Positions 20,625 through 29,508 of a DNA stretch of 64,000 bases are shown here, piece after piece; the stretch's first letter is position 1, and the number at the start of each line of letters is the position of its first letter. The notes beneath the pieces were generated by a model, which did no database searches, was not told where the DNA came from, and saw only the letters and a list, made by a program, of their open reading frames with translations. The DNA comes from UBA2377 sp964525935 (GTDB lineage Bacteria; Verrucomicrobiota; Verrucomicrobiia; Opitutales; Opitutaceae): assembly GCA_964525935.1 (NCBI GenBank), contig CAZGJZ010000009.1, positions 1 through 64,000 of the forward strand. Reading direction: 5' to 3'. The translations under genes and the position numbers were made by a program.

Positions 20625-21943
20625 GCGCCGCCTGGAAGCTCGTAGAGTTCGGCGAACCGTGTCTCCAGCAACGGCCGGGCGCCGGCCATCTGGACGATGT
20701 GGGCGCCCCAAAGCAGATTGGCCTCGAGCAAGCGGGGGCCGTCCTCGAGCAGGACCACATCCCAGCCGATGCTGTTGAGCGAGGGAACCAGCCGGTGCCC
20801 GGCGAGGCACAGGGCTTTGTATTCCTCCCAATGCGGCAACTTTTCGCCCGCGGGCGGGACGCTGGTTCCGGGCGGCGCCTGCAGTTGCTCCTGGCCCGGT
20901 TGGGCGCCGGCGGTGCAACCCAGGATGCCGGTGTCCACGTCGATGGCGGTGATCGAGGAGCCTTGGTAAAGGCCCGCCAGCCGGCTGTGCGCACTGGGAA
21001 TGCGCAACGCGGCAACCAGGCAGACGGGATCCGGCCGGCGCGGGTTTTTCATCGTCACGATGCGCAGGTTGATGAGGCCCTGCGCGCTGTAACGGGCCAG
21101 CGCCGGGTGGTTCCGCATCAGCGGCTGGAGGATCATGGGGTGGCTTTCCGAGCGCTTTTCAATGTGCGTCCGCACGGCGGCGCCGGTAGCCGGCTGCCCG
21201 GCGAGCAGCCAGCGGTCTCCGCCCAGGGCATCCAGGAATTCGATGCCGTCGCCGCGGGACATGCGCGTGGGTTTGATGACCAGGTCGCCGCCTTCCGCGG
21301 CCAGCGCCTCCCAGCTCCCCTCCACCCAGCGGCCCTCGCGCACGAGCGCGCGCACGGGCACCGTCGGGATGCCGGCAGCGGACAACGTTCGCCAGAGGTG
21401 GTGCTTGTCCTTCAGTTCGACGGCCCCGTCGGTCGGCATCGCTTCGGCCAGCAGCGTGGTGAGCTGCCAGCGCAGCAGGTAAGACCGGCGCCGGGCGTAA
21501 AGCGGATCGAGGTAGAACTTGAATTGGTAGAACTCGCCCGGCGCGATGTTGTTGAGGAAGGCGCTGACCAGCAGCCGCCGCAGGTGGACGAAATCGCCCA
21601 GGCCGGGAAAGGCGCGCCGGATATCCGGACGGTGGCGGAGGAAATTGATGAGGCAGGTGCCCGCCGTGATCCCGGCCCAGCCCAGCACCATGACCGCCTG
21701 CGTCAGCGGGCCGGGGCGGCCCAGGTTTTTCAACTCGGCCGTGTAGATCGAGCGCAGCATGCGCCGGGCTTTTTCGGACGCATCCGCCGGCACGAAGCCG
21801 GGCAGGCGGACCGGATTGCGGACGTAGAGCCGCCAGCTGATGAACTGCCGGCCCCACGGCGCGCGATCGACCCATTTCCATTTTCCATGGCTTGGCAGCG
21901 CCGGTGCAGGCGAGGGGTGATCGGGCGGGGCTTGACCGGTCAT
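20621..21943 (-). CDS. ATP-grasp family ligase, paralogue 3
   Basis: About 440 aa from ATG at 21943 (MTGQAPPDHPS). The frame is open further upstream, but that part overlaps paralogue 4's end and reads as non-coding. The region WRLYVRNPVRLPGF and the NNIAPGEFYQFKFY helix are shared with paralogue 4, showing tandem duplication. ATP-grasp elements are DLVIKPTRMSRGDGIEF, ILQPLMRNHPALARY, INLRIVTM and GWDVVLLEDGPRLLEANLLWG. It is convergent with paralogue 2 and probably cotranscribed with paralogue 4 upstream of it. Confidence 0.8.
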   Translation of the reverse strand: MTGQAPPDHPSPAPALPSHGKWKWVDRAPWGRQFISWRLYVRNPVRLPGFVPADASEKARRMLRSIYTAELKNLGRPGPLTQAVMVLGWAGITAGTCLINFLRHRPDIRRAFPGLGDFVHLRRLLVSAFLNNIAPGEFYQFKFYLDPLYARRRSYLLRWQLTTLLAEAMPTDGAVELKDKHHLWRTLSAAGIPTVPVRALVREGRWVEGSWEALAAEGGDLVIKPTRMSRGDGIEFLDALGGDRWLLAGQPATGAAVRTHIEKRSESHPMILQPLMRNHPALARYSAQGLINLRIVTMKNPRRPDPVCLVAALRIPSAHSRLAGLYQGSSITAIDVDTGILGCTAGAQPGQEQLQAPPGTSVPPAGEKLPHWEEYKALCLAGHRLVPSLNSIGWDVVLLEDGPRLLEANLLWGAHIVQMAGARPLLETRFAELYELPGGA

Positions 21944-22079
21944 GGCATGAGGCACAAATGCGGGATTATCGGACGCATGCCCGGGCGGGTGTGCACTGGC
22001 AAGCTGACGACGCGGCATGGGGTCTTTTTTCCCGCCGCATGGGCTTGTGGGCCGTCGCCGGCCGGCGGAGCGGCGCGGG

Positions 22080-23363
22080 TTACGCCGGCGCTTCGTAAAG
22101 CTCGGGAAAGCGCGTGGCCAGGAGCGGGGTGCCGCCGGCGATCTGCAGCACGTGACAGCCCCAACGCACGTTGGCCTCGAGCAGCCGCGGGCCGTCGGGG
22201 GCAACGATCACGTCCCACCCGATGCTGTTCAAGCCGGGCGCGAGCCCGTGCCCGGCGATGCACAGCGCCTTGCAGGCTTCCCAACAGGGGACGCGTTCGC
22301 CGGCCAGCGGCGCGCCGGTCACAGGATGGTGGGCGAGATCCTCGTCAGCGGGCGACACCCCGGAGCCGGGACTCATGCGCCCGCTCGCGAGGTCGACGGC
22401 GCACACCAACGCGCGTTGGTGCAGATTGGCCAGACGCGCCGTGCCATGCGGGACGCGCAACGCCGCGAGCACGCAGACCGCCCCGGCCATGCGCCGCGTC
22501 TTCATCGTGACGATTCGCAGCGTGGCCAGGCCTTCCGCGCCGTAGCGGGCCAGTTCCGGGTGGTTGCGGATCCGCGGCTGCACGATGACCGGGTAGCGGT
22601 GGGAGGCGGCCTCGAGCCACGCGCAGGCCTGCGCATCGTCGAGCGGGCGCGAGCCCTGCAGCCAGCCGCCGCCGGGCAGGGCGTCGAGGAACTCGATGCC
22701 TTCGCCGCGGGCCCGGTTCGTGGGCTTGAGCACCAGGTCGCTGCGTTTCGCCGCCAGGCTCGCCCAGTCCCCGTCCTGCCAGGTGCCGTGGTGCACGCTC
22801 GCCCACACCGGCACGACGGCGAGGCCCGCGCGGTCGGCCGCCTGCCAGAAATGATATTTATCGGCCAGGGCTTCGGAACCATCATTGGGCAGGGCCCGGA
22901 TCAGCAGCGCGTCGAGCTGCCAGCGCAGCACATAGAGACGGCGGTGCCGGTAGAATCGCGCCAGGTAGAACTTGTAGCGATAGAACTCCAGCGGGGAGAT
23001 GTTGTTGAGAAACACGCTGACCCCCAGCCGCGACCAGTGCGCGAGGACGCCGGTGTCCGGCAGCTCGCGACGGATGGCGGCGCGGTGCTTGGCGTAGTGC
23101 CGGAAGCAGGATCGGGTCATCACGCCGGCCCACGCCAGCACCATCGCCGTGCGCCGCCACCAGCCGGGCTGGCCCAGCCCGGTGAGTTCGTGCGCATAGA
23201 CCCCGGCCATCAGGCGGCGTGCGGCGGGCGAGGCCTCGCGCCCGACAAACGTGCGCAACGGCACGGGATTGCGGATATACAGCCGCCATTGGAGAAAGCC
23301 TTGAAACCAGCCAGCCGGTGGTGACGGCGCGCACGCGGGTAAGGAGGGCGTGGGGGTTGACAT
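22080..23363 (-). CDS. ATP-grasp family ligase, paralogue 4
   Basis: Encodes 427 aa starting MSTPTPSLPACAPSP. It is the closest relative of paralogue 3: WRLYIRNPVPLRTF, NNISPLEFYRYKFY, DLVLKPTNRARGEGIEF, VIVQPRIRNHPELARY, LATLRIVTM and GWDVIVAPDGPRLLEANVRWG align block by block. It is first in the minus-strand pair; 136 bp separate it from paralogue 3. The N-terminal ~150 aa has hydrophobic helices that could touch the membrane. Members of this family cluster with glycan assembly genes in other bacteria, which is knowledge of the family rather than evidence from this locus. Confidence 0.8.
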   Translation of the reverse strand: MSTPTPSLPACAPSPPAGWFQGFLQWRLYIRNPVPLRTFVGREASPAARRLMAGVYAHELTGLGQPGWWRRTAMVLAWAGVMTRSCFRHYAKHRAAIRRELPDTGVLAHWSRLGVSVFLNNISPLEFYRYKFYLARFYRHRRLYVLRWQLDALLIRALPNDGSEALADKYHFWQAADRAGLAVVPVWASVHHGTWQDGDWASLAAKRSDLVLKPTNRARGEGIEFLDALPGGGWLQGSRPLDDAQACAWLEAASHRYPVIVQPRIRNHPELARYGAEGLATLRIVTMKTRRMAGAVCVLAALRVPHGTARLANLHQRALVCAVDLASGRMSPGSGVSPADEDLAHHPVTGAPLAGERVPCWEACKALCIAGHGLAPGLNSIGWDVIVAPDGPRLLEANVRWGCHVLQIAGGTPLLATRFPELYEAPA

Positions 23364-23510
23364 GGAAACCTGGCGATTATTGGCGGGAGCGAAAAAACGC
23401 GCAAGGCTGCCGTGGCGCGCGTGAGTCGGCTGGTTTTGAGCTTCGCGTTTCCTGCCCGCTCCGGGTTCACTCCGGCTGAAAATTCAACCGCTGCAGGATT
23501 GCGCCCAACG

Positions 23511-23544
23511 CTTCGTGTCCTTCGTGCTCTTCGTGGTTACCCAA
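23511..23544 (+). repeat. Three-core ACGAAG repeat
   Basis: A single arm of the dispersed repeat, reading CTTCGTGTCC TTCGTGCTCT TCGTGG, placed just before the PhyH gene start. It is nearly identical to 14581-14606. Confidence 0.85.
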
Positions 23545-23557
23545 CCCCGCCAACCCC

Positions 23558-24397
23558 ATGACCGCCGCCCCGACTGTTCCCAGCGCCGCCGAGCGCTTTC
23601 ATTTTGAGACCCAAGGCTACCTCGTCCTCGAGAATTTTCTCAAACCCGACCATGTCGCCCGCTTGCTCGCAGCGCTCGACCGGGTCGTCGCCAAACGTCG
23701 CGCGACCGTGCCGCCCGGACACCGCGCGGTCTGGCCGCCGCAGGTGACGGCCGATCTCACTCACATCAACGGCGAAAAAAGCACGCGCATCCTCAACCTC
23801 CTCGAGGACGACCCGCTGTTTTTGGAACTCCTCAGCTGGCCCGCGCTGCTGCCTTACGTTCACGCGCTCTTCAACGCCAAGCCGCACTACTGCGCTTCCG
23901 ACGCCATCGTCGAGGACGCGAAGGATTACCAAAAGCGTTCCAACGGCTGGCACATCGACGGCAGCGACGAGGGGTATCGCCACCTCGGTGCCACGATTCC
24001 GTTCCTGCAGCTCAAGGTCGGTTTCTACCTTTCCGACATGACGCAACCCTGGCGCGGCAACCTCACGCTCGTTCCGGGCAGTCACCTCTCGCGTGCCGAG
24101 CCTTCGCCCGAAGATCGCGCGCGGCGCGACTTTTTTCCCGGCGCCATGCAAGTCTGCGCGCCGGCCGGCAGCATGATCCTTTTTCACAACGCCATCTGGC
24201 ACACCGCCTCGCCCTACGCGCCCGGTGCGCCGGGTCGCACGATGCTCTACTACGCGTATGAGCACCCGTGGATGCTGGCCTCGACGGCGCACTGGAACTA
24301 CAGCAAGCGCTTCTACAACCAGCAGCTCACGCCGGCGGAGCGCTGGTATTTCCACGGCTTCGTCTTCGACCCACCGGAGCGCCGTGGTGATGGGTGA
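23558..24397 (+). CDS. Phytanoyl-CoA dioxygenase (PhyH) family Fe(II)/2-oxoglutarate oxygenase
   Basis: A 279-aa non-heme iron oxygenase of the PhyH superfamily, with a jelly-roll fold that hydroxylates a small metabolite using 2-oxoglutarate and O2. The metal triad reads H132-x-D134 (GWHIDGSDE) and H215 (AIWHTASPY), with R227 (GRTMLYY) for 2-oxoglutarate. Length is normal for the family. PhyH proteins are numerous in Verrucomicrobiota and Planctomycetota and their substrates are rarely known. It precedes a mannonate dehydratase-like gene on the same strand. Confidence 0.88.
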   Translation: MTAAPTVPSAAERFHFETQGYLVLENFLKPDHVARLLAALDRVVAKRRATVPPGHRAVWPPQVTADLTHINGEKSTRILNLLEDDPLFLELLSWPALLPYVHALFNAKPHYCASDAIVEDAKDYQKRSNGWHIDGSDEGYRHLGATIPFLQLKVGFYLSDMTQPWRGNLTLVPGSHLSRAEPSPEDRARRDFFPGAMQVCAPAGSMILFHNAIWHTASPYAPGAPGRTMLYYAYEHPWMLASTAHWNYSKRFYNQQLTPAERWYFHGFVFDPPERRGDG

Positions 24398-24413
24398 ATC
24401 GGTTCGAAGGTAG

Positions 24414-24474
24414 AGGCAGGTCTTTGACCTGCCTTCGAACGTGCCAATTGCGGGTCAAAGACCCGCACTCCTAC
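24414..24474. repeat. Paired GGTC-TTT-GACC palindromes
   Basis: Two small hairpins: AGGCAGGTC TTT GACCTGCCT (~24414-24434) and TGCGGGTC AAA GACCCGCA (~24449-24467). This is the first locus of a palindrome type that recurs at 41807, 42877, 45088 and 47559. Confidence 0.8.
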
Positions 24475-24537
24475 AGCTATACGGCGCGCCCCATTGACTG
24501 CGCCCAACCCCAGCCCAACAAGCTTCCGCCGTCGCCC

Positions 24538-25680
24538 ATGAAACGCCTCGATTTTATCAAGACCAACCTCGCTGTGCTCGGCGGTGCCTTGTTGGCGAAC
24601 GGCCTCACTTCAACGGTCCGCGCTACCGAGTCCACCGCCACACCTGCGCTCACGCCCCGCCGGCCGCCGGCGAAATCCGCCATCAAGCTCGGCATGCGTA
24701 TCTCGCCCGGGTTGAGCGACGAGCATCTCGAGTTCATGCGTCAGCTCGAACTCGGCTGGTGCCGGCTCGACGTGCACCTGCGCGACTTCAGCTACGACGA
24801 CCTCGCGCGCACGCAGGATCGTTTTGCCCAACACGGACTGCGCATCGAGGCGGTGAACAACAACCAGTTCAAAAGCCCGGCGCTCCTGCTCGGCGGACCC
24901 GCGCGCGAGACGCAGCTCGACTACATGGCCGCCAGTCTCCGCGACCTCGGCCGCCTCGGCATCCGCGGCTGCGACACGTCCTGGATGGGCCTGCTGCCCG
25001 GCTCACAGGTTTTTGATACCAGCTCGGCCGACATGAGCGGCATCCGCACGCGCATCTTCGACACCGCCGAATACGCCAGGATGGACAAATACAAACCCGG
25101 CGACCGCCGCTGGTCGGCCGATGAGGTGCGCGCCGCGCTGAAATATTGCCTCGACCGTATCATGCCCGTGGCCGAGGCCAGCCGCGTGCGGGTCGCGTTT
25201 CATCCCGACGATCCGCCGATTCCGGAGCAAGGTGGAGTGGTGCGCATCCTCCACACGTTTGAGCAGTATCGGCAGATGTTCGAAATGTGCCCCAGCCCCA
25301 ATCTCGGCGCCAACTTCTGCATCGGCACGTGGACCGAGGCCGGCGAGACGACTGGCAAGGAGGTCAACGACGCGATCCGGTGGTTTGCCGCCGAGGGCCG
25401 ACTGTTCAACGCGCACTTCCGCAACGTCCGTGGCGTGCTCCCGCGCTTTCAGGAAACCTTCATCGACAATGGCGACAACGACCTGCAGGCCGTGATGAAC
25501 ACGCTCGTCGACGTCGGCTTTGACGGCTTGCTCGTGCCCGATCACGTGCCGGTATTCACGATCGACCGCGATCCCACGCCGCCCGCCGGGCGAACGCCCT
25601 TTCCGCCCGCCGGCGTGGCCTACAGTGCCGCCTGCATGCGCACGATGCTGAGCAACGCGCTGCGCGCCCGCGAAGGTTGA
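24538..25680 (+). CDS. uxuA: Mannonate dehydratase-like protein with N-terminal export-like signal
   Basis: Encodes 380 aa from ATG at 24538. The first ~30 residues (MKRLDFIKTNLAVLGGALLA) look like a signal peptide, unusual for the cytosolic UxuA family. The rest is a xylose-isomerase-type TIM barrel with the UxuA hallmark FHPDDPPIPEQGG, plus HFRNVRG and the C-terminal DGLLVPDHVP stretch. UxuA converts D-mannonate to 2-keto-3-deoxygluconate in glucuronate breakdown. Verrucomicrobial homologues are often exported and may have changed substrate. The upstream in-frame extension runs through the palindromic repeat and is not coding. Confidence 0.75.
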   Translation: MKRLDFIKTNLAVLGGALLANGLTSTVRATESTATPALTPRRPPAKSAIKLGMRISPGLSDEHLEFMRQLELGWCRLDVHLRDFSYDDLARTQDRFAQHGLRIEAVNNNQFKSPALLLGGPARETQLDYMAASLRDLGRLGIRGCDTSWMGLLPGSQVFDTSSADMSGIRTRIFDTAEYARMDKYKPGDRRWSADEVRAALKYCLDRIMPVAEASRVRVAFHPDDPPIPEQGGVVRILHTFEQYRQMFEMCPSPNLGANFCIGTWTEAGETTGKEVNDAIRWFAAEGRLFNAHFRNVRGVLPRFQETFIDNGDNDLQAVMNTLVDVGFDGLLVPDHVPVFTIDRDPTPPAGRTPFPPAGVAYSAACMRTMLSNALRAREG

Positions 25681-25754
25681 TGGCCCCGCCCTCAAACACT
25701 TCGCACTAATCGTTCGCTTGCGGAACGCGGGCGAGCGACGACAGTGGCTCTGTT

Positions 25755-26702
25755 ATGAAAACCAAGGTCTTTGTTGACGGGCAGGCAGGCACCACCGGCT
25801 TGGAAATCCACGAGCGGCTCGCGCGGCGCGCCGATGTGGAGCTCATCACCATTGACCCGGAGAAGCGCAAGGACACCGCGGCCCGCGCGGCCTGCCTCAA
25901 CGCCGCCGACATCGTTTTTCTGTGCCTGCCGGATGTGGCGGCCAAGGAGTCCGCGGCACTCATCACCAATCCCCGCACTGCCGTGATTGATGCCAGCACG
26001 GCGCACCGCGTCGATGCCGGCTGGGCCTACGGCTTGCCCGAACTCGGACCCGATTATCGCGCCCGCATCCGCTCCTCCAAGCGCATCTCCAACCCCGGCT
26101 GCCACGCGACCGCCTTTTCGCTGGCGGTGCGTCCGCTGGTGCTGGCCGGCCTGCTGCCGGCCGGGTTCCCGGTGGCGTGCTTCTCGATCACGGGCTACAG
26201 CGGTGGCGGCAAAAAAATGATCGCCGACTACGAGGTGAATCCGTCGCCCGCGCTCCGGAGTCCGCGTCCCTACGCGCTCGGGCTCACCCACAAGCACCTG
26301 CCCGAGATGCGGGTGCATTCGGGCCAGACGATCGACCCCCTCTTCAGCCCGGTCGTGTGCAACTATTACAAAGGCCTCTCGGTCACCGTGCCGCTGCCGC
26401 TCGCCCAACTGCCGGGGCGGCCCACGCCGGCCGCCATCCACGCGACCCTGGCAAAAGCCTATGCCGGCGAGAAATGCGTGCGCGTGCTGCCGCTGGACGA
26501 CGCCAGCGTGCTCGATGACGGACAGTTTGACGTGCAGGCGTGCAACGGCACCAACCGCGCCGATGTCGCCGTGTTTGGCCGGGCGGAGCAGGTCGTGCTG
26601 CTGGTGCGGCTCGACAACCTCGGCAAAGGCGCTTCCGGCGCCGCCATCCAGTCGATGAATCTCCATCTCGGGCTCGATGAAACGACCGGCCTGACCGTCT
26701 GA
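25755..26702 (+). CDS. argC: N-acetyl-gamma-glutamyl-phosphate reductase, type 2
   Basis: A 315-aa NADPH-dependent reductase acting at the third step of arginine synthesis. The N-terminal Rossmann motif is GQAGTTG (9-15) and the catalytic Cys is C116 in SNPGCHATA. The short length and the GYSGGGKKMI segment identify the compact type 2 form rather than the longer argCBDF-linked type. No other arginine genes are adjacent. Confidence 0.93.
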   Translation: MKTKVFVDGQAGTTGLEIHERLARRADVELITIDPEKRKDTAARAACLNAADIVFLCLPDVAAKESAALITNPRTAVIDASTAHRVDAGWAYGLPELGPDYRARIRSSKRISNPGCHATAFSLAVRPLVLAGLLPAGFPVACFSITGYSGGGKKMIADYEVNPSPALRSPRPYALGLTHKHLPEMRVHSGQTIDPLFSPVVCNYYKGLSVTVPLPLAQLPGRPTPAAIHATLAKAYAGEKCVRVLPLDDASVLDDGQFDVQACNGTNRADVAVFGRAEQVVLLVRLDNLGKGASGAAIQSMNLHLGLDETTGLTV

Positions 26703-26703
26703 A

Positions 26704-26722
26704 GCTGGCGGTGTCCGCCAGC
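26704..26722 (+). other. Short hairpin after argC
   Basis: A perfect 8-bp stem, GCTGGCGG with CCGCCAGC, around TGT directly follows the argC stop. There is no T-tract, so it is more likely an RNA-stabilising stem than a terminator. Confidence 0.4.
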
Positions 26723-26730
26723 GCTCAACC

Positions 26731-27111
26731 ATGTCCGACGCCAAGCCTTACACGATCCTCGAACTCAACCACGTGGCGCTCGATGTGAGTGACGTCGCCG
26801 CGAGCGTGCGCTTTTACCGCGATGCGCTCGGCCTGCCCGAGCTGCCGCGGCCGGATTTCCCGTTTCCCGGCGCGTGGTTTCGGATCGGCACGCGGCAGGA
26901 GCTGCACCTCATCGGCGACCGCGGCCGGACCATCGGCCAGCGCTCGGGTCACTTTGCAATGCAGGTCAGCGACACCGCCGTCGCCGCCGAGCGCTTGCGC
27001 CAGGCCGGCGTGGCTTTCCGCGGACCGAACCCGCGCCCAGACGGGGCGACGCAAATCTTCACCGCGGACCCCGATGGCAACGTGATCGAACTCTGCGCGA
27101 ATCTTCCCTGA
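26731..27111 (+). CDS. Glyoxalase/bleomycin-resistance (VOC) family protein
   Basis: 126 aa, a single two-module vicinal-oxygen-chelate fold. Typical marks are the opening LNHVALDVSDVAASVRFY with a metal-ligand His, RQELHLIGD in the middle, and the C-terminal FTADPDGNVIELCAN carrying the Glu ligand. VOC proteins range from lactoylglutathione lyases to dioxygenases and resistance proteins; nothing here fixes the substrate. It follows argC by 28 bp and may share its transcript. Confidence 0.85.
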   Translation: MSDAKPYTILELNHVALDVSDVAASVRFYRDALGLPELPRPDFPFPGAWFRIGTRQELHLIGDRGRTIGQRSGHFAMQVSDTAVAAERLRQAGVAFRGPNPRPDGATQIFTADPDGNVIELCANLP

Positions 27112-27120
27112 CGGTTTTTC

Positions 27121-27200
27121 ACCACGAAGAGCACAAAGAACACGAAGGTCAGGCCTCAGCCTCGTATCCTTCCTTGGTGCTCTTTGTGTGCTTGGTGGTT
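27121..27200. repeat. Inverted pair of three-core ACGAAG repeats (convergent gene junction)
   Basis: The left arm ACCACGAAGAGCACAAAGAA (27121-27148) faces a right arm CCTTGGTGCTCTTTGTGTGC (27172-27200), forming an imperfect long hairpin with a ~25-nt loop. It fills the gap between two convergent genes. Confidence 0.85.
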
Positions 27201-27224
27201 ATTTAATTCGATCCAACGGCCAAC

Positions 27225-28064
27225 TCAACCGCGCGACGGCTCGGCCATTTCGGCGCGGGCCTTGCGGGAGAGTTCGGCGAGGTGGCCGTCGTTGGCCATC
27301 ACCTGTTCGAGGTGACGCTGGCGGGCCGGGCTGGCGGTCTGCATCATGGCGTCACCATAGGCGCGCTCGACCCAGAAGCGGGCGCCGCCGCTGATGTAGT
27401 CGCGCAGCTCCGGCAGGAGCGCCTCGGGGTAGCGCTGGCAGCAATTCATCGTGAACATGCGGCGCCAGCCGCTGCCGCCGAAGGAGGCGTGCTTGAGGTT
27501 GTGGTTGAAGACGAGGACGTCGCCGGGCTTCGTCTCCAGCGCCAGCGCGGGCACGTCGCGGCCGTGCAGGGCCCAGGTTTTTTCGGAGCCAAAGATCTGT
27601 TCCTGCACCAACTCGGAAAAGCCCTCGCCGATCCGGTGACTGCCGGGGATGACGCGGAGGCAGCCGGTGTCGCGCGTGAGCGGGTCGAGGTAGTAGGCGA
27701 GCTTGATGTGCTTGATCTGGCGGTGCCAGCCGTCGGAGTGCCAGCTGGTGTCGCCGGCGTAGTAATTGCCGTCGCTGCCCATGTAGTTGAAATCCTCGCC
27801 GACGAGCGACTCGGCGATGCCGAGGATGCGCGGATCGTCGATGAGGTTGGAGAGGACCGGATTCAGGTCGGCAAACTGCGCGATGCAGGAACGCTTTTTG
27901 CCGTCGTGCTTGAGGCCGGAGTGGCCGCCGCCGCGTTCTTCGAAGACTTTTTCAAAGTTGGCGATGATGGCGTCGATGCGATCGTTGAGCAGGCCGGGGA
28001 AGGCGAGGAAGCCGAACGTATTGAAAAACGTGAGCTGTTGGGGAGTGAGGCGATGGGTGTTCAT
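27225..28064 (-). CDS. Phytanoyl-CoA dioxygenase (PhyH) family oxygenase 2
   Basis: A 279-aa Fe(II)/2-oxoglutarate oxygenase distinct from the one at 23558. The iron ligands are H109-x-D111 (SWHSDGWH) and H192 (LKHASFG), with arginines R201/R202 near the expected 2-oxoglutarate site. The N-terminus LTPQQLTFFNTFGFLAFPGL is the usual PhyH opening. It lies upstream of, and on the opposite transcript side to, the VOC gene. The minus-strand MR-type dehydratase and creatininase genes lie just beyond. Substrate unknown; a polyol, sugar acid or phosphonate is possible. Confidence 0.87.
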   Translation of the reverse strand: MNTHRLTPQQLTFFNTFGFLAFPGLLNDRIDAIIANFEKVFEERGGGHSGLKHDGKKRSCIAQFADLNPVLSNLIDDPRILGIAESLVGEDFNYMGSDGNYYAGDTSWHSDGWHRQIKHIKLAYYLDPLTRDTGCLRVIPGSHRIGEGFSELVQEQIFGSEKTWALHGRDVPALALETKPGDVLVFNHNLKHASFGGSGWRRMFTMNCCQRYPEALLPELRDYISGGARFWVERAYGDAMMQTASPARQRHLEQVMANDGHLAELSRKARAEMAEPSRG

Positions 28065-28164
28065 GGTAAATGGAGACTGGCGGCGAGATAGCGCCGGCGG
28101 GTGGTTTGGGTCAATGGGGACGCGAAGAGCGGTGGGAATGGCTGGTCAAACGGCAATGGGTTGA

Positions 28165-28248
28165 ACCACCAAGAGCACAAAGGACACGAAGACTAAACCA
28201 AGAGGCATAGGATCCGATCTTTGTGCCCTTTGCGTTCTTTGTGGTTAA
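28165..28248. repeat. Inverted pair of three-core ACGAAG repeats
   Basis: AACCACCAAGAGCACAAAGG (from 28164) faces TTTGTGCCCTTTGCGTTC...GTGGTT (to 28247). It is the same architecture as 27121-27200 but with a different loop. It lies between two minus-strand genes. Confidence 0.85.
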
Positions 28249-28266
28249 ATTCGTCTGGTTCGGTTT

Positions 28267-29388
28267 TCAGCTTTTTCGGCCGAGGCGGTGGATCGCCTCG
28301 ACATCGAGGTCGATGCCCAGGCCGGGTTTCGTCGGGATCGGCAGGAGGCCGTCGGCGTCGAGTTGGAAGGGCGTGCGCACGATGTCATCGATGTAGATCG
28401 AGGGCGTCATGAACTCGACGTAGCGCGCCACGGGCATCGCGGCGGCGAGGTGCAGGTCGGCGGCGAGGCCGACCGCGGTGTTCCAGCCGTGCGGGATCAG
28501 CTGGATGCCGTGGTCGTAGGCCATCCACGCGATCTTCTTCATCTCGGAGAGCCCTCCGACCTTCGTGCAATCAGGCTGGAGAATATCGGCGGCGCGGCGC
28601 TCGACCCAGGGCTGGAAACTCTGGCGGCGCGTGAAGACTTCGCCGGTGCTGATCGGCACGGGGGAGTGTTCGCGGAGCTTGGCGAAGTCATCGATATTGT
28701 CGGGCGGGAGGGCTTCCTCGAACCACGTGATGTCGTAGGCGGCGAGCATGCGCGCGGTTTCCAGCGCCCACTTGTAACCGTGCGGCCAGAATTGCTCGCT
28801 GGCGCCGGCGTCGACCATCAGCTCGATGTCGGGGCCAACGGCCTCGCGCGCCGTCTTGACCAGGAGTTCGTCGTGCGTGCGGTTGACGCGGCCGAACGAG
28901 CCCCAGCCGAGCTTCACGGCCTTGAATCCGCGCGCGACCACGCCTTGGAGCGTGACGCGGAGTTTCTCCGGCGGTTCAAACAGGATGGAGCCGTAGGGCT
29001 TGATGCGGTCGCGGTAGCAACCACCGAGCAGGCGCGAGACCGGCTGGTTCGTGGCCTGGCCGAGCAGGTCCCAGAGCGCGATGTCGATGCCGCTGATGAC
29101 GTGCGCGAGCGTGCCGCCGCGGCCGTGCCAGAACGTGGTCTGGTGCAATTTTTCGCAAACGCGCTCGGGTTCGAGGGCGTGTTCGCCGATCACATGCGGG
29201 CGCATGAACTGCAGCGCGGCATCGGCGAGCGCCTTCGTCGTGTAGGAGCTGCCCCAGCCGGTGAGGCCGGCGTCCGTCGTCACTTCGATGAGCGTGTGGA
29301 TGTTCTGGCTGGGGTCGTAGGCCGTCTCCCAGCCGCTGTCGTGCGAACGCCCCATCAGGGCGTGGGTGCAGACTTTAGTAATTTTCAT
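28267..29388 (-). CDS. Mandelate racemase/muconate lactonizing enzyme family sugar-acid dehydratase
   Basis: A 373-aa enolase-superfamily enzyme abstracting the proton alpha to a carboxylate. Metal ligands are D193 (MVDAG), E224 (WFEEAL) and E250 (STGE). Acid/base candidates are K156/K159 (KAVKLG) and H300 (IPHGWN). The N-terminal capping domain runs to about residue 120. The pattern fits D-galactonate, gluconate or rhamnonate dehydratases rather than racemases, but the exact acid cannot be called. With the mannonate dehydratase nearby it suggests uronate or aldonate use. Confidence 0.88.
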   Translation of the reverse strand: MKITKVCTHALMGRSHDSGWETAYDPSQNIHTLIEVTTDAGLTGWGSSYTTKALADAALQFMRPHVIGEHALEPERVCEKLHQTTFWHGRGGTLAHVISGIDIALWDLLGQATNQPVSRLLGGCYRDRIKPYGSILFEPPEKLRVTLQGVVARGFKAVKLGWGSFGRVNRTHDELLVKTAREAVGPDIELMVDAGASEQFWPHGYKWALETARMLAAYDITWFEEALPPDNIDDFAKLREHSPVPISTGEVFTRRQSFQPWVERRAADILQPDCTKVGGLSEMKKIAWMAYDHGIQLIPHGWNTAVGLAADLHLAAAMPVARYVEFMTPSIYIDDIVRTPFQLDADGLLPIPTKPGLGIDLDVEAIHRLGRKS

Positions 29389-29403
29389 GAAAACAGGAAG
29401 AAG

Positions 29404-29498
29404 GAACCACGAATGAACACGAATTCACACGAATGAAGACGCCTGCTGCGAATTCCCGCTCGTTTCCATTCGTGTCGATTCGTGTGCATTCGTGGTTT
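29404..29498. repeat. Inverted pair of three-core ACGAAT repeats
   Basis: AACCACGAATGAACACGAAT (from 29404) faces ATTCGTGTCGATTCGTGTGC...CGTGGTT (to ~29498). The cores are CACGAAT instead of CACGAAG, but spacing and layout are the same as in the other arms. Confidence 0.85.
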
Positions 29499-29508
29499 GA
29501 AAACCAAA

